The translations under genes and the position numbers were made by a program. DNA of 7,020 bases from Sphingomonadales bacterium (lineage in GTDB: Bacteria > Pseudomonadota > Alphaproteobacteria > Sphingomonadales > Sphingomonadaceae), in NCBI GenBank assembly GCA_004292705.1, contig RDXA01000119.1:1-7020 (forward strand), written 5' to 3'. This document shows, in pieces, positions 4,775-7,020 of this stretch (position 1 is its first letter; each line of letters opens with the position of its first letter). Below the pieces are notes generated by a model. The model was not told the DNA's origin. It searched no databases and worked only from the letters and a program-made list of their open reading frames with translations.

Positions 4775-5344
4775 CTACTGCGAAGCGGCCAGCCCCTCGC
4801 GCACCAGCGTCGCCGCCTCAGGCGTGCCCCAGTCATAGCCGCCTGCCACCCGCAACACCTCCTTGCCGGTGGCGTCGAACAGGATTGTCAGCGGCAGCGC
4901 GCCCTCAGGCGTGAACTGGGCTGACAGCGCTGTCTCGGGATCAAGCCAGGGTTCAAGCCGCGCGAAGCCGCCTTTTGCGAAAAACGGTGTCACAACTTCG
5001 GCCCCGCGCACATCCTGGCTTACGGTGATGACCTTGACCTCGCCCTCTAGCGTCCCCGCCAGGGCATCAAGCTGCGGCATTTCCTTGACGCAGGGCGCGC
5101 ACCAGGTCGCCCACAGGTTGAGGAGCACAGGCGTATCCTGCGCGCCGAGATCGAGCGTCTTGCCGGCCGGGTCGGTGACTGTGATCGCCGGAAGCGCGGT
5201 GCCGGCAAAACTGCGCACCACTTCGCCCGTCGCCGACTTGGGCGCGCCGACAGCCTCGCCTGGTTGCGCTGGCGCGTCCGCCGCCCTATCGCAGCCCCCC
5301 AGCAGCAGGAGCGATGCGAACAGGATGAGCAGCGAGCGGGACAT
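4775..5344 (-). CDS. TlpA/ResA-like thioredoxin-fold lipoprotein
   Basis: A 189-residue thiol-disulfide oxidoreductase expected on the periplasmic side of the membrane. Residues 1-17 form a lipoprotein signal peptide (MSRSLLILFASLLLLGGC), with lipobox LGGC and lipidated Cys18 followed by Asp19. In E. coli, Asp after the Cys favours the inner membrane. A linker rich in Ala, Pro and Gln follows, then a thioredoxin domain with WATWCAPC (active cysteines Cys82 and Cys85), KEMPQL after it, and the cis-proline in LPLT (Pro151). This WCxPC plus insertion pattern is typical of TlpA, ResA and CcmG proteins that reduce cytochrome c precursors or other exported proteins; which applies here cannot be decided. 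GGAG lies six bases before ATG 5344. An upstream in-frame extension to 5695 is just antisense of argH. It is divergent from argH with overlapping start codons and probably co-transcribed with the 106-aa gene downstream. Confidence 0.9.
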   Translation of the reverse strand: MSRSLLILFASLLLLGGCDRAADAPAQPGEAVGAPKSATGEVVRSFAGTALPAITVTDPAGKTLDLGAQDTPVLLNLWATWCAPCVKEMPQLDALAGTLEGEVKVITVSQDVRGAEVVTPFFAKGGFARLEPWLDPETALSAQFTPEGALPLTILFDATGKEVLRVAGGYDWGTPEAATLVREGLAASQ

Positions 5345-6752
5345 GACAGGCTCCGGAGCAGGTGCGACCAATGCCATGTGGGGCGGGCGCTTCGCCGATG
5401 GCCCTAGCGCGATCATGCGCGAAATCAACGCCTCGATCCCGTTCGACAAGGCGCTGTGGCAGCAAGACATCGCGGCCAGCAAGGCGCACGTCGCGATGCT
5501 CGGGGCGCAAGGCATCATCGCCGCTGATGACGCGCGGGTGATCGCGGACGGCCTCGATGCCGTCGCCGCCGAATACGAACGCAATGGCGTGCCGGAGGAT
5601 TGGGACCGCGAGGACATCCACATGACCACCGAGGCCCGGCTCGCCGAGCTGATCGGCCCGGTCGCCGGACGTTTGCACACCGCGCGCAGCCGCAATGATC
5701 AGGTCGCGACCGATTTCCGCCTGTGGGTGCGCGATGCCTTTGCCCAGATGGACGAAGGGCTCGCCGCGCTCCAGCGCGCGCTTGTCAGCCGCGCGGGCGA
5801 GCACGCCGCCAGCATCATGCCCGGCTTCACCCATTTGCAGACCGCGCAGCCCGTGACCCTCGGCCACCACCTGCTGGCCTATTACGAGATGTTCCGCCGG
5901 GATCGTGCCCGCATCACCGACGCGCGCGCACGCATGAATGAATGTCCGCTCGGCTCGGCGGCGCTGGCGGGCACGGGCTTTCCCGTCGACCGCCAAGCGA
6001 CCGCCGCCGCGCTCGGTTTCGACCGCCCCACCGCCAACTCGCTCGACGCCGTGTCCGACCGCGACTTCGCGCTCGATTTCCTGTGGTGTTGTTCGTCCAC
6101 CGCGCTGCACCTCTCGCGGCTTGCCGAGGAACTGATCCTCTGGGCGAGCCAGCCCTTCGGCTTCATCCGCCTGCCCGACAGCCTCTCGACCGGCTCGTCG
6201 ATCATGCCGCAGAAGAAGAACCCCGACGCCGCCGAACTGGTGCGCGGCCATTCGGGCCGGGTGATCGGCGCGCTGACCAGCCTGATGATCACCATGAAAG
6301 GCCTGCCGCTGGCCTATTCGAAGGACATGCAGGACGACAAGCCGCCGGTGTTCGAGGCCGCCAGCCTGATGGCCCTCAGCATCGCCGCGATGACGGGGAT
6401 GATTGAAGGCGCGACCTTCAACACCGCCCGGATGCGCGCGGCGGCGGAACTCGGCTATGCTACCGCGACCGATCTTGCCGACTGGCTGGTCCGGGTGCGC
6501 GGCATTCCGTTCCGCGAGGCGCATCACATCACCGGCGCTGCGGTGAAGCTGGCGGAATCGCATGGGATCGCGCTTGATGCGCTGCCGCTCGCCGATCTTC
6601 AGGCGATTGATGCGCGGATCGATGAAAGCGTCTATGCCGCACTTTCGGTCGATGCCTCGGTTTCGGCGCGCGCGTCTTATGGCGGAACCGCGCCCGATCA
6701 GGTCCGTTTGCAGGTTAGCCGGGCACGGGCGGTGCTGGGGATGGAGGAATGA
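5343..6752 (+). CDS. argH: Argininosuccinate lyase
   Basis: A 469-residue cytoplasmic enzyme that splits argininosuccinate into arginine and fumarate, the last step of arginine synthesis. It belongs to the fumarase/aspartase superfamily and acts as a homotetramer. Hallmarks in order are MWGGRF (12-17), HTARSRNDQVATD including RSRND (115-119), PGFTHLQTAQP with the catalytic-region His164, NSLDAVSDRD, and the superfamily signature GSSIMPQKKNPDA (from Gly284) on the mobile catalytic-serine loop. GLPLAYSKDMQDDK and VPFREAHH-like GIPFREAHH follow. The length fits the family. ATG 5343 is chosen because alphaproteobacterial ArgH often has a short Ser/Thr/Gly-rich extension before MWGGRF, and a GAGCGGG sits just upstream. 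ATG 5376 (MWGG) is the alternative and also has no good ribosome site. The first ATG overlaps the tlpA start on the other strand, so the argH leader and promoter must lie in tlpA coding sequence. Its stop overlaps the start of the next gene. Confidence 0.97.
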   Translation: MTGSGAGATNAMWGGRFADGPSAIMREINASIPFDKALWQQDIAASKAHVAMLGAQGIIAADDARVIADGLDAVAAEYERNGVPEDWDREDIHMTTEARLAELIGPVAGRLHTARSRNDQVATDFRLWVRDAFAQMDEGLAALQRALVSRAGEHAASIMPGFTHLQTAQPVTLGHHLLAYYEMFRRDRARITDARARMNECPLGSAALAGTGFPVDRQATAAALGFDRPTANSLDAVSDRDFALDFLWCCSSTALHLSRLAEELILWASQPFGFIRLPDSLSTGSSIMPQKKNPDAAELVRGHSGRVIGALTSLMITMKGLPLAYSKDMQDDKPPVFEAASLMALSIAAMTGMIEGATFNTARMRAAAELGYATATDLADWLVRVRGIPFREAHHITGAAVKLAESHGIALDALPLADLQAIDARIDESVYAALSVDASVSARASYGGTAPDQVRLQVSRARAVLGMEE

Positions 6753-6988
6753 TGCGGATCATCGTTGCAACGGGATTGGCCGCACTCGTCTCGGCCTGCG
6801 GCACCGCTGCCCCCCTTGCTCCGCCCGACGGCGCAAGCCTGCCAACCGCGCCCTATGGTGCTGCCGAAAAGCCTGCGTCTGACGAGCTGCTCCGCCGCGA
6901 CGCGCTCGCCGCGCCCGAACGCAGCGTCGAGCTGCGCCGCCGCTCGGAAGAACGCCAGGACGATCCCTTCGATCTTCCGCCGGAATAG
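6752..6988 (+). CDS. lptM: Small LptM-like lipoprotein
   Basis: A 78-residue protein beginning MRIIVATGLAALVSAC, a short lipoprotein signal with lipobox VSAC and lipidated Cys16. The sequence after it, CGTAAPLAPP, resembles the short CGxxGPLxxP motif of LptM (YifL), which assists maturation of the LptDE lipopolysaccharide translocon in E. coli. In alphaproteobacteria an LptM-like gene commonly sits between argH and lysA, and both neighbours fit here. The rest is Ala/Pro-rich, then charged (RRRSEERQDDPFDLPPE), and probably unstructured. The usual Gly-Lys/Gly residues after the Cys are replaced by Thr-Ala-Ala. GGAGG at 6743-6747, inside the argH end, is well placed for ATG 6752. The preceding ATG 6749 (adding one Met) is too close to it. 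The start overlaps the argH TGA, so translation is probably coupled. The symbol rests mainly on position and motif. Confidence 0.72.
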   Translation: MRIIVATGLAALVSACGTAAPLAPPDGASLPTAPYGAAEKPASDELLRRDALAAPERSVELRRRSEERQDDPFDLPPE

Positions 6989-7001
6989 AAACGACACCTG
7001 C

Positions 7002-7020
7002 ATGGACCATTTCATCGACA
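7002..7020 (+). CDS. lysA: Start of probable diaminopimelate decarboxylase (cut by window edge)
   Basis: Only six codons are visible (MDHFID), 13 bases after the lipoprotein stop. MDHF is a frequent N-terminus of alphaproteobacterial LysA, and argH - lptM-like - lysA is a common gene order, so lysA (meso-diaminopimelate to lysine, PLP-dependent) is the expected product. The sequence alone is too short to prove it. There is no strong ribosome site; GGAA at 6982-6985 is distant. Confidence 0.55.

Noticed and set aside
4863..5342. In-frame + strand extension upstream of argH giving 629 residues
   Set aside because: It is the antisense of tlpA; ArgH homology begins at MWGGRF, and the tlpA strand has a lipobox and WCAPC.
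5286..6563. A 425-codon minus-strand open frame opposite argH
   Set aside because: His/Arg/Gly-rich shadow of a strongly conserved gene.

Overview
The window is GC-rich chromosomal DNA, about 63-70% G+C in the genes I counted by hand. It is most likely from an alphaproteobacterium of the order Sphingomonadales, possibly Erythrobacteraceae. Three things suggest this: the style of the ArgH sequence, the order argH - small lipoprotein - lysA start, and intergenic palindromes of the kind often scattered through sphingomonad genomes. The taxonomic call is an inference. Most of the window looks like core housekeeping genome. I see no insertion sequence, phage gene, CRISPR array or obvious defence system.

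Layout. (1) Bases 3-257 are the 3' end of an unrecognised gene on the + strand. (2) Bases 258-533 are non-coding and carry three small palindromic elements. Two form an inverted pair whose differences are compensatory, and the third is a GAAA-loop hairpin. (3) Bases 534-893 encode a small DUF805-like membrane protein in an island of about 52% G+C. (4) Bases 964-2558 hold a two-gene minus-strand unit, a GNAT acetyltransferase followed by a cytoplasmic L-asparaginase. (5) A tRNA-Val(UAC) lies at 2640-2712, with leader and trailer that can base-pair. (6) It is followed on the + strand by an atypical SDR protein that lacks the catalytic Tyr and Lys, then an E. coli-type phosphatidylserine decarboxylase (psd). 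(7) Convergent to psd, with one base between stop codons, is a minus-strand pair: a TlpA/ResA-like thioredoxin lipoprotein and then a 106-residue hypothetical protein whose ribosome site lies in a hairpin. (8) Divergent from tlpA, with start codons overlapping in a CATG, are argH, a tiny LptM-like lipoprotein and the first codons of a probable lysA.

How the genes work together. argH (last step of arginine synthesis) and the presumed lysA (last step of lysine synthesis) form a tightly packed amino-acid operon around an LptM-like lipoprotein. psd makes phosphatidylethanolamine at the membrane. The TlpA-like protein would act in periplasmic disulfide chemistry. The asparaginase and GNAT genes look co-transcribed, but I see no clear functional link between them. 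The less ordinary signals are small and regulatory: the paired palindromes, the tRNA leader/trailer helix, two hairpins over ribosome sites and the overlapping divergent starts.
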